From positions 62,001-126,000 of the forward strand of contig RXIC02000048.1 of the NCBI GenBank assembly GCA_003952965.2: a stretch of DNA of 64,000 bases, written 5' to 3'. The stretch comes from Morella rubra (taxonomy: Eukaryota > Streptophyta > Magnoliopsida > Fagales > Myricaceae). Shown here piece by piece: positions 9,418-21,410 of this stretch (positions are counted from its first letter, which is position 1; each line of letters starts with the position of its first letter). The notes under the pieces are model-generated. The model was not told where the DNA came from. It saw only the letters and a list, made by a program, of their open reading frames with translations, and searched no databases. The translations under genes and the position numbers were made by a program.

Positions 9418-11347
9418 AATCCTCTCCACCTTCAGCACCATCTGCTCCTGCACTTTCTGCGTCATCGGCATTGTCTGCTATTACAATATTGTAAAATTAA
9501 CAAACAGTAATGACATGAACAAAGATAAAAGAGCTTAGTACATACTTAAAATTAAATTAATGGCAGTATTCATTTATGTTTGTATCTTACCAACACTCGT
9601 TTTCCGACTTGCATGAGATGATCTATGAATTGCTGGTGAAACCTGATTGTTATTGGGAACATCTTGGTATTGACGTTGCTCCTACAACAGTTAAACAAAC
9701 ATTAATTAACTACGAAATATACATAAATAGAGTCAATAGTAATATTTGAGGATAAGTAAATAAAACTTTTACCCAAGCTTGTGCCATCATTTGTATTGTA
9801 GATTTTAGCGATGCTACTTCAGACTCCAACATCTGAACTCTATTTTCCATAAATACGGCTCTCTCGTTACTAGAGGATGTAGGCTGACTGGATCTTACGT
9901 TGGTGTTGGCAGGATGAGATGAAGGAGTTGGTCCTAATCCAACGCCGCGAATGCGACCATGTCGTTCTGGACCAATCACTTGTGCATATCGGTCAGATGG
10001 TGACCAACCGATGCTGCCATCCACTCTAAATTCGTTGGAAGTTTGTGAACTTCCTGAATCGTTCAGTCCAATCTCCTCCATTCGCCTCTGAGAGAGTACA
10101 ACGTACAATTAAATTTTGAATTAATATTCGCACATTGAAATCAATCTCCAATTGTAATAATGACATACTATTTTCTCTGCTACGTCCGGATTTATTGGAG
10201 ATCCGTCAGAACGCATATGGACAGTTTTATATAAATCCGCTCGATTGATTGGAACTTGTTTCTCTTTTTCCTGCATCACAAACACGAATTCGTGATGAAA
10301 TTGTAAATTACAAATAAGAATGACAATGATAAGTACTATACTATTAAACAAACTAATGAAAGTACTACATACCAATTCGTGAGCATAACGTGCGAAGCTC
10401 TTTGATCCTGCAGTGTGGACCGTCGTTTGGAGCGATCTATTTTGTTTTCCAGCATGACTTCGATGCTACATTAACATCAAGACAGTTAAAATTAATAAGA
10501 AGTTATATTCATAAAAATTATAATACAAATAAATAAATGTCATACCCGTCCTGCATCAGAATACCAAAAATCGACTAATTTGCAAAATTGCTCCAAATTA
10601 ACGTCTGTTGGAGCATTATTTTTCACATACTGAGGCGTAAAGGCCTCATCAAAATATTTTTGCTTTAAACTACACTTGTAGTTCCTCCATTTCTCTCCTA
10701 AATCTTTGAGGAACCAGCTCTTGACAATATCCCCCAATGGAGGCTCGGGGATTGTAAACCGTTTCTGCAAAATATACCCCAACAGTTAGGTGCGTCAATT
10801 ATTAAATTCATATAGTTGAATAACAATTGTGACAAATAACCAAAATTATACCGTCATGAGGCTCCAACAGTCCTCTTTTATTGACATTGGGACTTTACGC
10901 CAGTCCGCCGCATCTAGGGGGATTTGATTCGCAACACGGGCAACACAACCAGTGAATTTGTTAAATATTCCCCCTTCATTACCCAATGGCTGCCCATTGC
11001 CATTGAATTGTACTGGAATCAATTCGTCTTCCTTCAGATTCCAGACGTCCGTCATCCGCGTGCCGCCACGCACTTTCCGGACTTCAGTATGACCTGCACA
11101 TTTAGCATGTGAAACTAAATTGAGTAACATATTAAACTTAGATTATCTCTATTGTGGTTATGAACATACCAATTATTTCGTTATCGTTCAAAGATTGATC
11201 ATAGTCGGACGATGGCATCGTAGCCTGTTCTGAAGGATGCGCAGGTGGCTGTGACGGCGTTGCTTCTTGTGATGCCGTTGCTTCTTGCGATGGTGGCACA
11301 GGTGGCTGTGATGAAGAAGATATAGTCCTGAATCTCTTCCTCGTCAT
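9418..11347 (-). CDS. CACTA 1 TNPA-like protein (plant Ptta/En/Spm type), multi-exon
   Basis: Successive - strand open blocks are separated by short AT-rich introns. They begin with MTRKRFRTISSSSQ at 11,347, continue with a Ser/Pro/Gln-rich start and a block at about 11,090-10,854 (EVRKVRGGTRMTDVW, then VARVANQIPLD). Further blocks lie at about 10,765-10,545, 10,372-10,270 and 10,090-9,770 (with a heptad-like segment ending QMMAQA). The protein ends in the acidic Ala/Asp/Glu-rich tail AEGGED, stop 9,418-9,420. Position downstream of TNPD in the same orientation and the RGGTR block identify it as the second CACTA gene (Transposase_24 type). In En/Spm the TNPA protein binds subterminal repeats. 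Exon borders are approximate. Confidence 0.6.
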
Positions 11348-11479
11348 TGTACCTATACAATGTTTGACATGCATAAAAGTGATTTCAATGTAAAATTGAA
11401 CAATACAAAACACATTTCCTTAAACAAAACATCAATAAAACGAATATATGTAAATCTGAGCATGTAAGAAAAAAATATT

Positions 11480-14400
11480 TCAATCACAAAAACAGAGACA
11501 TATTTGACATACCATAGGAAATTCCTGAGGTATATCTAGTGTTGTTCCTTCCACCTCATTTCTAAACCACGTCAAATCATCGTGTACATTCTCGAGGATT
11601 TGCTCAACGTTGAAATTGTAAGGTTCATTTTCACAGTAGTCATCTATGTCGTCATCATTACCAGCATCAAACACATCTCTTGGTTTGGTCTTGACAACTA
11701 CTTCCCAATTTGGATGTCTTTCATCTGCTACATAGTATACTTGAGATGCTTGTGGTGCCAAAATGAATGGATCATCGCTTAATCGATCTCCAGTATGCAC
11801 TAAACGCGAAAAATTAACAAGTTCGAATCCAAACTCATCAACTTTATATCCCCTACCAATAGCTGTGTCAACCCAATCACATTTGAATAGTACAAAACAT
11901 TCTTCATCAAAATAGTTTAACTCAATGATACTTATAATTCGCCCGTAATATGTGGTGCCCCCTTCAACAGTCACACATACTCCACTATTTTGAGTTGTTC
12001 TGCCTATTTCATTGTCTTTTGTACGAAATTTCACACCATTATGTACATATCGGCTAAATGATCTAGCTTCGGGGTTTGGACCTTTAGCAAGCCATCGAAC
12101 TCTATTTGGAAGTTGATGCTTCATCATCTCGTCCATATTTTGTACCTATTTTCCTCGAACAACAAGTCAAGATTAAAACTAATTGTAAGTTTCAAAGTAA
12201 TCAGCCAATACAAAACATTTTAAACATAACACATACATAGTTTCGAAACCAGTCACAAAATTCATCCCTATGCATCTTATCGATGACATAATCTGTTGGT
12301 CGACTACTACGGTTTCTTGCCTTCAATCGCTCCTTATGCATTCTACACATCGACAAATTCTAAAAATTAATTTCACCATCGATAAAAACATGTTCAATGA
12401 AATAGTTAGAAGTCTAACATCACTTACGTGCGAATTTGAATTAACTCATCGCAATTAAAAAGGATATATCGATGAGCCTGCATGCATGTTTTCATATCAA
12501 GACGAACAAATGATATTCCTCCCATAGTATCGTCTACATTTCTTGGTGATCTATTAAAGATCGTTGGGACTGATTCTAAATATCTTGAACAAAATGTTAA
12601 GCATTCATCTGCTATATATCCTTCAGCAATAGAGCCTTCAGGTGCGGCCGTGTTGCGAACATAAGATTTGAAACGGTGCATGCACCTACATCAACAATAT
12701 TAGACTTTATTAAATAAACACGTGCAAAGAAACGTGATGTAACATATCTCTATAATTAATATTACCTTTCAATAGGATACATCCACCGAAGTTGAACCGG
12801 TCCACCCATCTTACATTCTGCAACTAGATGTACGACCAAGTGCACCATAACAGTAAAGAATGCAGGCGGAAATATCCTTTCAAGTTGACACAATGTTATA
12901 GGGATTTGAGCCTCAAGTCGATCTAAGTCCTCTATCCGTAATGTTTTGGAACAAATTTCTCTAAAGAAACATGCCAATGAGATCAAAGGAGAACAAACCA
13001 TGCTTGGCAATGATCTTCGTATTGCAATAGGCATCAAATGCTGCATCAAGATGTGACAGTCATGACTCTTCAAACCTATGATATTACGTTGTTGAAGCTT
13101 GACACAACGTGATATGTTCGAAGCGAAACCATCCGGAAATTTCGCATTCTTTATCACTTTTAGAAAGCATTCTTTCTCTTCGCGAGTCATTGAGTAGCAA
13201 GCACCAGGCAAATGAACCTTTCCTGCATCAGTGATCTTTGGATGGAGATCATGTCTTATTCCCATGCTTTGTAAGTCAAGACGTGCCTTATAGTTATCTT
13301 TTGTCTTCCCGTCCACATCTAACAATGTACCAATGATATTGTCCATTACGTTTTTCTCTATATGCATGACATCTAGATTATGGCGTAACATATTATCCTT
13401 CCAATAAGGCAATGTGAAGAAAATACTTTGCTTCTTCCATACACTTGACTCAAAATGTAAAGTACCCTGTAATTCCCTGAAAATGTCATCACCGGTCATA
13501 AAATAGGGTGGTGGAGTCATTTCATAAGTACCGTCAAATGATCTTTGATCTCTTCTCCACCTATGATTTAATGGTAAGAACCGTCTATGCCCCATGTAGC
13601 AAAATTTTCTACCATTATCCAACCACCGTGACCAAGTCTGATACATACAACATGGACATGCAAGACGTCCCTTTGTACTCCATCCAGAGAGGTCACCATA
13701 TGCAGGAAAATCGTTAATTGTCCACATCAATGCCGCACGCATCTTAAACATATCTTTCGTAGCAATGTCATAAGTATCTAATCCAACATCCCACAACTCT
13801 TTTAACTCTAATATCAATGGTTCTAGATATACATCTATCTTGAAAGAAGGAGATTTCGGTCCAGGAATAAGTAATGACAACATTAAAGATGAACGTTTCA
13901 TGCACATCCAAGGAGGCAAGTTATATGGTACTAATATCACTGGCCATGTGCTATGACTAGTGCTCATGTTCCCAAAAGGATTAAACCCATCCGCTGCTAA
14001 CCCAAGCCTAACATTACGAGGATCAGAAGCAAAATCAGCATACTGTGCATCAAATGCCTTCCAAGCTTGACCATCGGCCGGATGCCTTAACAACCCATCA
14101 TTTGCACGTCCATCGTGATGCCATTTCATATGAGAAGCAGTTTTTGAGGACATGAATAATCTCTGCAAGCGGTGCTTTAAAGGAAACCACCGCAAAACTT
14201 TCGCGGTTTTTTCTTGGATCTCTTGATGATCCACCTTCATTCGTGAGAAAATATTTCCCTCCCCATTGCCCTTCCATTTTGATGCTCCGCACTTTGAACA
14301 AACTTCTAATTTCTCATTCTCATTCCAAAACAACATACAACCGTTTGGACAAACAGGAATCTTTTCATATCCAAGTCCTAACCCTTTCATGTATTTTTTA

Positions 14401-14998
14401 GCTTCATAAGTGTCCTTCGGTAATTTTGCACCCGCAGGGAGCATATCACCCAGTGTTTGGAGTAACCACGTAAAAGAGGTATTACTCCATCCTCCCATGC
14501 ACTTCAAATGATATAACTGTACAACAGCAGTTAACTTACTAAATTTTATGCACCCTTCATACAAAGGTTCGTCTGCATCTTTAAGCATGTCATAAAACTT
14601 TGCAGTATTTTCAGTAGGAAGTGGATCTCTTGTTCTCGTACATTATGGGATTGTGTTTCCGGTACTAATGGAAATACCTCGTGTAATAGTTCATGCATCC
14701 CAGATGATGGTTCACACATTTCATTATCTGCAACAGAAATAGAAGGATGACTAGATGCTGCCCTATCTCGCAATTCACCATGCGCAAACCAATAATCGTA
14801 ACCCGGAGACATCCCATATTGGACCAAATGATCATGTACCGTACTGATGTTATACCTCTTGTAATTGACGCACTTTACACAAGGGCAACAAATTCTCTCA
14901 TCACTACCCATACTCTTAGATGCAAAACCCAGAAACTCATTGACTCCCAACACATATTCACTTGTCCCGCGTTTCTTTTTCATCCAACTCTTGTCCAT
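11480..14998 (-). CDS. CACTA 1 TNPD-type transposase (multi-exon, one frameshift)
   Basis: Start at 14,998 (MDKSWMKKKRG). An N-terminal transposase-associated domain has the CCPCVKC cysteines and a DYWFAHGE end. The main block (14,588-12,762) is the Transposase_21 core (GLAADGFNPFGN, then MWTINDFPAYG and LDVMHIEKNV), followed by a DUF4218-like part (FPPAFFTVMVHL, then RWMYPIER). Exons at about 12,681-12,430 (FKSYVRN, AEGYIADE) and 12,362-12,235 (RNRSSRPTDYV) lead to a DUF4216-like end (12,136-11,480; YYGRIISIIELNYF, VLFKCDW). Introns have GT/AG ends. The first exon and main block are in different frames around 14,600-14,650 without an obvious intron, so a one-base frameshift is likely. Function: DNA cut-and-paste transposase of the CACTA superfamily. 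Confidence 0.8.
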
Positions 14999-15129
14999 GA
15001 GCGACAATAATAACTATATGAAATGCAACAAAAAAGATTATGCATAAGATTTAATGTTTTTCACATTTTATCAAGATTTTTCAATAAAACTAACATAATT
15101 AATAAAACAACACACGTAACGAACATCAT

Positions 15130-15385
15130 ATAACAATTACCCCTCCAATCTCCAATAAACTCCACAGAACCAACAACAAATAATAGTTAGCCCTACCCTC
15201 CGCCTTCCAACAAAACCCACAAACACCAACATCTCCAATTAACTCCACAGAACCAACAATAAATAAAAGTTAGCCCTACCCTCCGCCTTCCAACAGAACC
15301 CACAAACACCAACATCTCCAACAATAGTTAGTTATTCCGTCCGCCTTCCAATAAAATCCACAAACTCTAATCTCTAAAAAAAAAA
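15130..15385. repeat. Tandem repeat of about 95 bp, roughly 2.5 copies
   Basis: A unit containing TCCACAGAACCAACA, then TAGCCCTACCCTCCGCCTTC and CCCACAAACACCAACATC, is repeated head to tail. The third copy is partial. It lies upstream of TNPD inside CACTA 1. Nothing suggests that it is coding. Confidence 0.75.
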
Positions 15386-15589
15386 GGAAAAAAGAACAAA
15401 CAATAGTAATTGACGAAGAGATTCAAAATACCACTGACCTGTGAAAGAGTAATATGTTATGGCAAGTCACCTAGTGTCCCTCAATCACAGTTACGAAAAC
15501 CACGGTAGTTGAGACTATTGAGTTCAACTGTGAAAGAAATTTGAAAATAGATTTTTAATAAAGATACCTGGTCCAAAAAAAATAGTAAA

Positions 15590-16665
15590 AACAGCGGACT
15601 TTTGGACATCAATAAATTCATACATTCCAATTCATATATTTTCAGCAATTATATTTTTTCATACAATATATTTTCAGCAACAATTCATACAAACCAATTC
15701 ATATATTTTCAACAATAAATTCATACATTCATATATTTTCAGCAACCAATTCATTCAGCAACCAATTCATGCATATATTTTCAGGAATAAATTCAAATAT
15801 TTCAATTCATATATTTTGAATTCATACAAAACAAAAAATATATTTTCAGCAATCAATTCATACAAACCAATTCATATATTTTCAACAATAAATTCATACA
15901 TTATAATTCATATATTTTCAGCAACCAATTCATTCAGCAACCAATTCATACAAACGCATATATTTTCAGGAATAAATTCAAATATTTCAATTCATATATT
16001 TTGAATTCATACAAAACAATATATTTTCAGCAATCAATTCATACAAACCAATTCATATATTTTCAACAATAAATTCATACATTATAATTCATATATTTTC
16101 AGCAACCAATTAATACATTTTCAGCAACCAATTCATACAAGCATATATTTTCAGCAACAATTCATATATTTTCATACAAAACCAGCAATCAATTCATACA
16201 AACCAATTCATATATTTTCAACAATAAATTCATACATTATAATTCAGCAACCAATTCATTCAGCAACCAATTCAGCATATATTTTCAGGAATAAATTCAA
16301 CAATTCATATATTTCATTTCATACAAAACAACAGCAACAATTCATACAAACCAATTCATACATAAATTCATACATTAGCAACCAATTCATTCAGCAACCA
16401 ATTCATACAAAACATATATTTTCAGGAATAAATTCATTTCAATTCATATATTTCCATTTCATACAAAACAAAAGATATATTTTCATAATTCATACAAACC
16501 AATTCATATATTTTCAGCAACCAATTAATACCAGCAACCAATTCATATTTTTTTCAGCACAATTCATACAACAGCCAATTCATACAAACCAATTCATCAG
16601 CAACAAAATAATCAACAACCAATTCATATAACAGCAACCAATTCATATTTAAAAATAAAAACAAA
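15590..16665. repeat. AT-rich minisatellite block of CACTA 1
   Basis: About 1 kb is made of short degenerate words such as CAACCAATTCATACA and ATATATTTTCAGCAA. A higher-order unit of roughly 170-190 bp can be followed from about 15,812 to 15,998 and 16,178 (a TTTTGAATTCATACAAAAC landmark in the first two, AGCAATCAATTCATACAAA in all three). Open frames through it are artefacts of the repeat. Confidence 0.8.
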
Positions 16666-16735
16666 AAATAGCAATCAAAATTCAATTTTTAAAAGCAAAA
16701 TTAAAAAAATTAAAAGAATTTGAAATAGTGGAAAC

Positions 16736-17090
16736 GGGGTGAAAGCTCACGGACGGGGCTGGGGGTGGGCTGAAACTCACGTGCAAAGAGGGCGGCCGGG
16801 GGGGGTGACACTCACGGAGGGGGCGGGGGGGCCTGAAAATCGTGGAGGAGGAGGGGGGGTGCTGAAATTTTCGGAGGGGGCCGGGGAGGGGCTGAAATCA
16901 CGAGAGGGGGGGGGGAGGGTGGGAGGTGAAATCGCGTGAGGGGGCTGTTGAAATCGGAGAGGGGGCGCGGGGGGAGGGCAAGCGCGTGGTGATTTGGGGG
17001 GGGGGGCGCTGTTGAAATGCCGAACGGGGAGGGGGGATCTGAAATCGCGAAGGGGGAAGAAGAAAGGGGGGGCGCGGGATGGGGAAAAAA
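16736..17090. repeat. G-run tract of CACTA 1
   Basis: About 350 bp of the + strand has many runs of 4 to 9 G separated by short spacers such as GCTGAAAT and TCACG. A loose period of about 30-40 bp is visible. The runs meet the sequence criterion for possible G-quadruplexes. It lies about 1.7-2.1 kb upstream of the TNPD start and just inside the right subterminal repeats, so it may belong to the element's promoter region. Gly/Pro-rich open frames here are composition artefacts. Confidence 0.75.
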
Positions 17091-17116
17091 AAAGCCCTAA
17101 ACGCGCGTTTCATTAA

Positions 17117-17400
17117 GTCTATAGCGGCGGTCAGTGACCGCCGCTATAGACTTAGTAGTTAACCGCCGCTACATGTCATCTATAGCGGCGGTCAGTGACC
17201 GCCGCTATAGAAACCGCTGCCATAGGTATATAGCGGCGGTCATGACCGCCGCTATATCAACCGCTGCTACTTTGGTCTATAGCGGCGGTTTTTGACCGCC
17301 GCTATAGAGACCGCCGCTAGAGTTTATTTTTTGGTCGCGTTTGAATAAACCGCCGGTATATAGGGTATATAGCGGCGGTTTTGGTGAACGCCGCTAAAAG
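17117..17400. repeat. Right subterminal palindromic repeats of CACTA 1
   Basis: These are the same TATAGCGGCGGTCA / TGACCGCCGCTATA palindromes as at the left end. At least four well-kept hairpins lie between 17,117 and 17,310, with degenerate units to about 17,400. They confirm that both ends belong to one element even though the right terminal repeat is decayed. Confidence 0.8.
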
Positions 17401-17435
17401 ACCCACGCGGGGCCGCTTAACTTTTTTTTGTAGGC

Positions 17436-17637
17436 ATTCAAAGTTACGCGATCCCATATTGATTTTTTAAAAAGGTCAATACCACATAGTTGTACAATAA
17501 TAGGCTTTAATTATTATAGTCCAAAAAGTTATCCATTTATCTGGCCGGTATACGAACTAAATACATGAAAAATTTCAGATTGCAACTCAAATATAGAGAC
17601 ATCAATAATATGAGATGCTGTTGGAGTATACATAGTC
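17436..17637. other. Spacer between CACTA 1 and the CNGC 3' part, nothing seen
   Basis: This is AT-rich sequence. If the CNGC pseudogene is real, it represents that gene's 3' flank or UTR. Confidence 0.4.
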
Positions 17638-18645
17638 CTACGGCGATGCTTTCCCGACAACTATTACCTCCAGTCCGTTCAAATATCTTCTACGCCAAGC
17701 TCGTTGAATAACAAGAGCTGCTCTCGAAACTAGAGTCTTCAAGTCTTTGGCCATTAGAGCAAAGGCTTCAACTTTCGTATGGGTTTTAACAGTGTGTGGA
17801 GAGGTTGGGAGGTTGGATAGGTTGGGTAAGGAGAAGCCATTGCAACCCCACTCTAGGAGTGCTTCTCCGATGAAATGACCATTTTCGATATATTCACCTT
17901 GGCTTGAGCAGACACTAGTTCCCTCACAAATAATGGTTGTGAATTTCCATGCAATGCCTTGAGTGATTAAGAGCAGACGATCAAGTGGTTCTCCCTGCCG
18001 AACAATGTAGCTGTCCTCATTGTAGTAAACTGGTTTGAGGTAGTTGCAGATCAATTGCAACTGTTTTGCCACTTAGTCTCTCAAGATTTGGCACCTAGCT
18101 TGCACAATATCGGGAGCAGCAAAGAGGAATGACAAGAAATAAAATACTTTGTAATTAATGGCCAAGCAGTACGTGAATCAAATACGTTAATTATTCAATA
18201 GTATAATTAGCCGTCAACAACGATTAATTAATGAATTTAAACTTTTCATTTATTTATGTTTCACATACATTTCTTACAAAGAAGAAAATTAATTAATTTG
18301 TAGTCGTTGATCTAGATTTTTACTCCACCTAAACAAGAAAAAGAGACAGTAAAGGTAAACAAGGACTCACTCTCTTTAGCAAGGGTAGGCAGAGATGTTG
18401 TTTAATCTCCTGTTGAAGTTTATGGAAAGATGAAGCAGCAAGTTCTCCGTATCAACGTCTTGATTTTCATCCAGTAATATGATTTGTGTGATCTCCTTGA
18501 CCTCTGGCCATTTTCATGGTATCAGGGAGCCGCTTGTTTCTCGAAATCCACAGCTCTATTTCACGTTGCTTAACTCTTTTCTTCTGTATAATCTCTTTAG
18601 AGTTTTCAACTACAAACTGCATAAATATCTACTCCACACCAAGTT
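17638..18645 (-). pseudogene. Cyclic nucleotide-gated channel (CNGC), C-terminal half
   Basis: Reading the - strand, about 18,645-18,371 gives the C-linker (KQREIELWIS, then LPDTMKM, then EIKQHLCLPLLKRV) with frameshifts near 18,500. The segment 18,100-17,638 gives the cyclic-nucleotide-binding domain: LICNYLKPVYYNEDSY, VRQGEPLD, LLITQG, ENGHFIGEALLEWG, and KTHTKVEAFALMAKDL. It ends in an IQ-like AALVIQRAWRRRY. About 30 residues normally found between the last helix and the IQ motif are missing. Plant CNGCs are tetrameric cation channels of the plasma membrane or nuclear envelope gated by cyclic nucleotides and calmodulin. All S1-S6 and pore exons are missing here; matching ones lie at 40.4-42.4 kb on the same strand. 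Confidence 0.8.
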
Positions 18646-18918
18646 AAGTTTGTTAAATAGCAGACAAAAAATGATTACTTTTCTTTTAAAATATTTAAAT
18701 TGCCAAGAAATACTAAGCTTAAATATATATTAAAAACAAAAATCTAAAAAAGTAAAGTGAACAGATCATCAGATAATATAATTGATACGCAATTAGCTAA
18801 TTCTAATGGACGAGAGGATACTTTTGAGAAGGAAACGATATTCTTCCACCCTCCTGATTAGTACTGTTGGTTGGTGGAGGCGATATCGACGCTAGCTTGG
18901 GGATTGTACTCTAACTAT
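18646..18918. other. Host sequence between the CNGC exon and CACTA 2
   Basis: There is no coding signal. Under the split-gene model this is the intron next to the C-linker exon. Its last part (GATATCGACGCTAGCT, about 18,881-18,896) reappears at about 20,262, at the start of the duplicated end of CACTA 2. Confidence 0.5.
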
Positions 18919-21410
18919 CACTACAAGAAAAAAGACTTTGGGTGACAAAAAAATTTGTCACCCAAAGTACAAAATTCATCACCTAAAGTTTTGGGTGACA
19001 AAATTGAGTTATCACTCGGTTTGTCACCTAAAGCCCGTCAGCCAAAGTTTTGGTGACGATTTTGACGTTCTGTAGCTCGAAACCGTTCGGACGTTTTCCA
19101 CACCGTCCGAACGGTGTTTTTCCATAGAGACGAAATTGAAAATCGTCATGCGCAGTACAATTCAACCGTTCGAATTAGCTGTGCGAACGTACTCTAAATA
19201 TGTTCAGACGGTTAATGCGAATGGTTCTTCCCAGGTGACGAAACAAACGGTATACAACATTACAACAGATATACATCCGGACGCCATAGTAAAGACGTCC
19301 GCACTGTTGTTTCATTTATGACGAAATTTTTTTTGTCACCTCCAAACTGTTCGAACCGCATAAAGTCGGACGATTTTCTGTTGAACAAGTTCAACGTTTA
19401 TTCGCAACGTTGTTTTAAAAGATTGCACGCGAAAAAACCAACGGAAGACGAATTTAATGCAACGTGCTTATCAACGTCAATTAACGAACGTTCGAAGGTT
19501 TTTTGTCATATCAATTAATTTAATTAAAATTTTAAAAATAATTTACAAATAATATAAATAAAAAGATATTCAATGCTCATAATATAATAAAATATCTATA
19601 AATATGCAATCGTTATTAAAAGTAAATAAAATAGGTAATCGATAAGTGCTAAGAAAGTAGTAAAAATATATAAATCTACCAAATTTTCGTTTGGGTGTCG
19701 AACGAGATTCAGCTGTCTGATCTGCTCCACCATCTGCTCACGCATCTGTTGCCATTAGTTGCATCATTGTTCTTGTTGTTCTACTAGGTTCCGTTGCTGC
19801 TCCTACATCATCTTCCGATGCTCTTCGTCTTTTTTCCATTGCTGCTCTCTATCATTTGCATCAGCTCTTCGTCTTCTTCGTTGCTGCTCCTCCATCATCT
19901 GAGATGCTCTCGCATCGTCTACTCCATATTTGCCATTTGACAAGAAACTTCATATTCCAACTGTCTAGCCCTCATCTCTTCAATTTAATCTGGCCTCTCT
20001 AATTTGTACAAATCAACGGACGATACTGATGAAGATGATCCAACAACGTACTGAACGGCCTAAACCTGCACGTAACCCGCTTTCATCCCCAGAAAATCTC
20101 CACTTTGGTGATGACTTTCCCTTTGACTGTGCTGCGTAGCTTCCATTTTTTCCTACAAAATTAAAAATAAAAATATAGTAAAGATGCGTTAAACTTACAG
20201 CACCGTTAACATTTATCATTAAATAAATAATTTATTTGTCACTCCTCCAAATCCGTTCTCGAACTATATCGACGCTAGCTCTCTAGAAAAAAGACTTCAA
20301 CACCCAAAGTACAAAATTCATCACCTAAAGTTTTGGGTGACAAAATTGAGTTGTCACTCGGTTTGTCACCTAAAGCCCGTCAGCAAAGTTTTGGTGACGA
20401 TTTTGACGTTCTGTAGCTCGAAACTTCGGACGTTTCCAACCGTCCGAACGGTGTTTTTCCATAGCGAAATTGAAAATCGTCATGCCAGTACATATCCGTT
20501 CGAAAGCTGTGAGAACTTACTCTCTATACGTTCATCGGTGATTCACGCGTGTATCAACGCAATAAAGACGTCCGCACCGTTGTTTCATTTATGACGAAAT
20601 AGTTTTTTGTCGTTCGAACAACGCATAGTGCGACGTTTTCTGTTGAACACTCATTCGTGTGCACTTTTTACGCATGGATTGTTAAGCGTGCGCACGTTAC
20701 GCAATTAACCTTCGAACGTTTGTTTTCTTGTCATTCAATTAATTTAATTAAAATTTTAAAAATAATTTACAAATAATATAAATAGAAAGATATTCAATAC
20801 TCATAAATAATAAAATATCTATAAATATGCAATCGTCATTAAAAGTAAATAAAATACATAATCGATAAGTACTGAAAGTAGTGAAAATATATAAATCTAA
20901 CCAAATTTTCGTTTGGGTGTCGCGAGATTGCACTGTCTGATCTGCTCCACCAGCTGCTCACGCATCTGCTTTGTTGCATGTTCTTGTTGTTTAGCATTCT
21001 TCTGCTCTTCGTTTCGTTGCTGCTCTTATCTTTGCATGCTCTTCTCTTTCTCCGTTGCTGCTCCTCCATCATCTGCTGATGCTCTCGTATCGTCTGCTCC
21101 ATTTCTGACCGCTTGACCAAGAAGCTCTTCATATTCCATCTATCTAGCCCTCATCTCCTCTATCTTAATCTGGCCTCCTCTAACTTTTGGGACAAATCAA
21201 CGGATGATACTGAAGAAGATGATCCAACAGATCGTACTGAATGGCCTAAACCTCGCACGTAACCCGCTTTCGTCCCCAATACCTCAGCAAAAATCTCCAC
21301 TTTGTGTATGACTTTCCCTTTGACTTGTACTGCAACTGTAACGCTTCCATTTTTTCCTACAAAATTAGAAAATAAAATAAAAACTAGCACATATGAAACA
21401 TAAACATAAC
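18880..21410. repeat. Tandem duplication of the left end of CACTA 2 with flank
   Basis: The interval 18,880-20,257 is repeated by about 20,258-21,410. Copy B starts with the flanking word ATCGACGCTAGCT, then AGAAAAAAGACTT, and keeps the subterminal repeats, the block TTCGTTTGGGTGTCG and the TNPA-like 3' coding sequence in the same order. Copy B has many short deletions in its left part, including loss of the CACTACA terminus itself. Because copied flank is included, the duplication happened after insertion at this site. Confidence 0.7.
18936..18967. repeat. Perfect terminal hairpin of CACTA 2 (left)
   Basis: CTTTGGGTGACAAA, four A, then its exact reverse complement: a 14 bp stem with a 4-base loop, 17 bases inside the terminus. 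A related palindrome with TAGGTGACAAAATT arms lies at the right end (about 31,580-31,624). Confidence 0.85.

Larger units (their letters stand above)
8819..17435 (-). mobile_element. CACTA (En/Spm) transposon 1, about 8.6 kb
   Basis: The left end starts CACTACAGAAAT, a canonical CACTA terminus. The right end is degenerate: TTTTTTTGTAGGC at about 17,423-17,435 resembles a decayed inverted copy. No matching 3 bp target duplication was found (TCA at the left, ATT at the right). The element carries a TNPD-type transposase and a TNPA-like gene, both on the - strand, so its 5' end is at the right. Related GC-rich palindromic subterminal repeats fill both ends (about 8,834-9,195 and 17,117-17,400). 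The coding regions are fairly well kept, but a frameshift is present in TNPD. Confidence 0.8.

Noticed and set aside
15816-16004. 62-residue + strand frame with repeated IHIFS motifs
   Set aside because: It is the translation of the AT-rich minisatellite; the repeat itself explains the periodic peptide.
16739-17113. Gly-rich + strand and Pro-rich - strand frames
   Set aside because: They are compositional by-products of the G-run tract, with no conserved motif and no splice context.
17433-17440. TCA near the right end of CACTA 1 as the partner of the left TCA flank
   Set aside because: It lies beyond the best right terminus and requires adding four non-matching bases to the inverted repeat, so no duplication is claimed.
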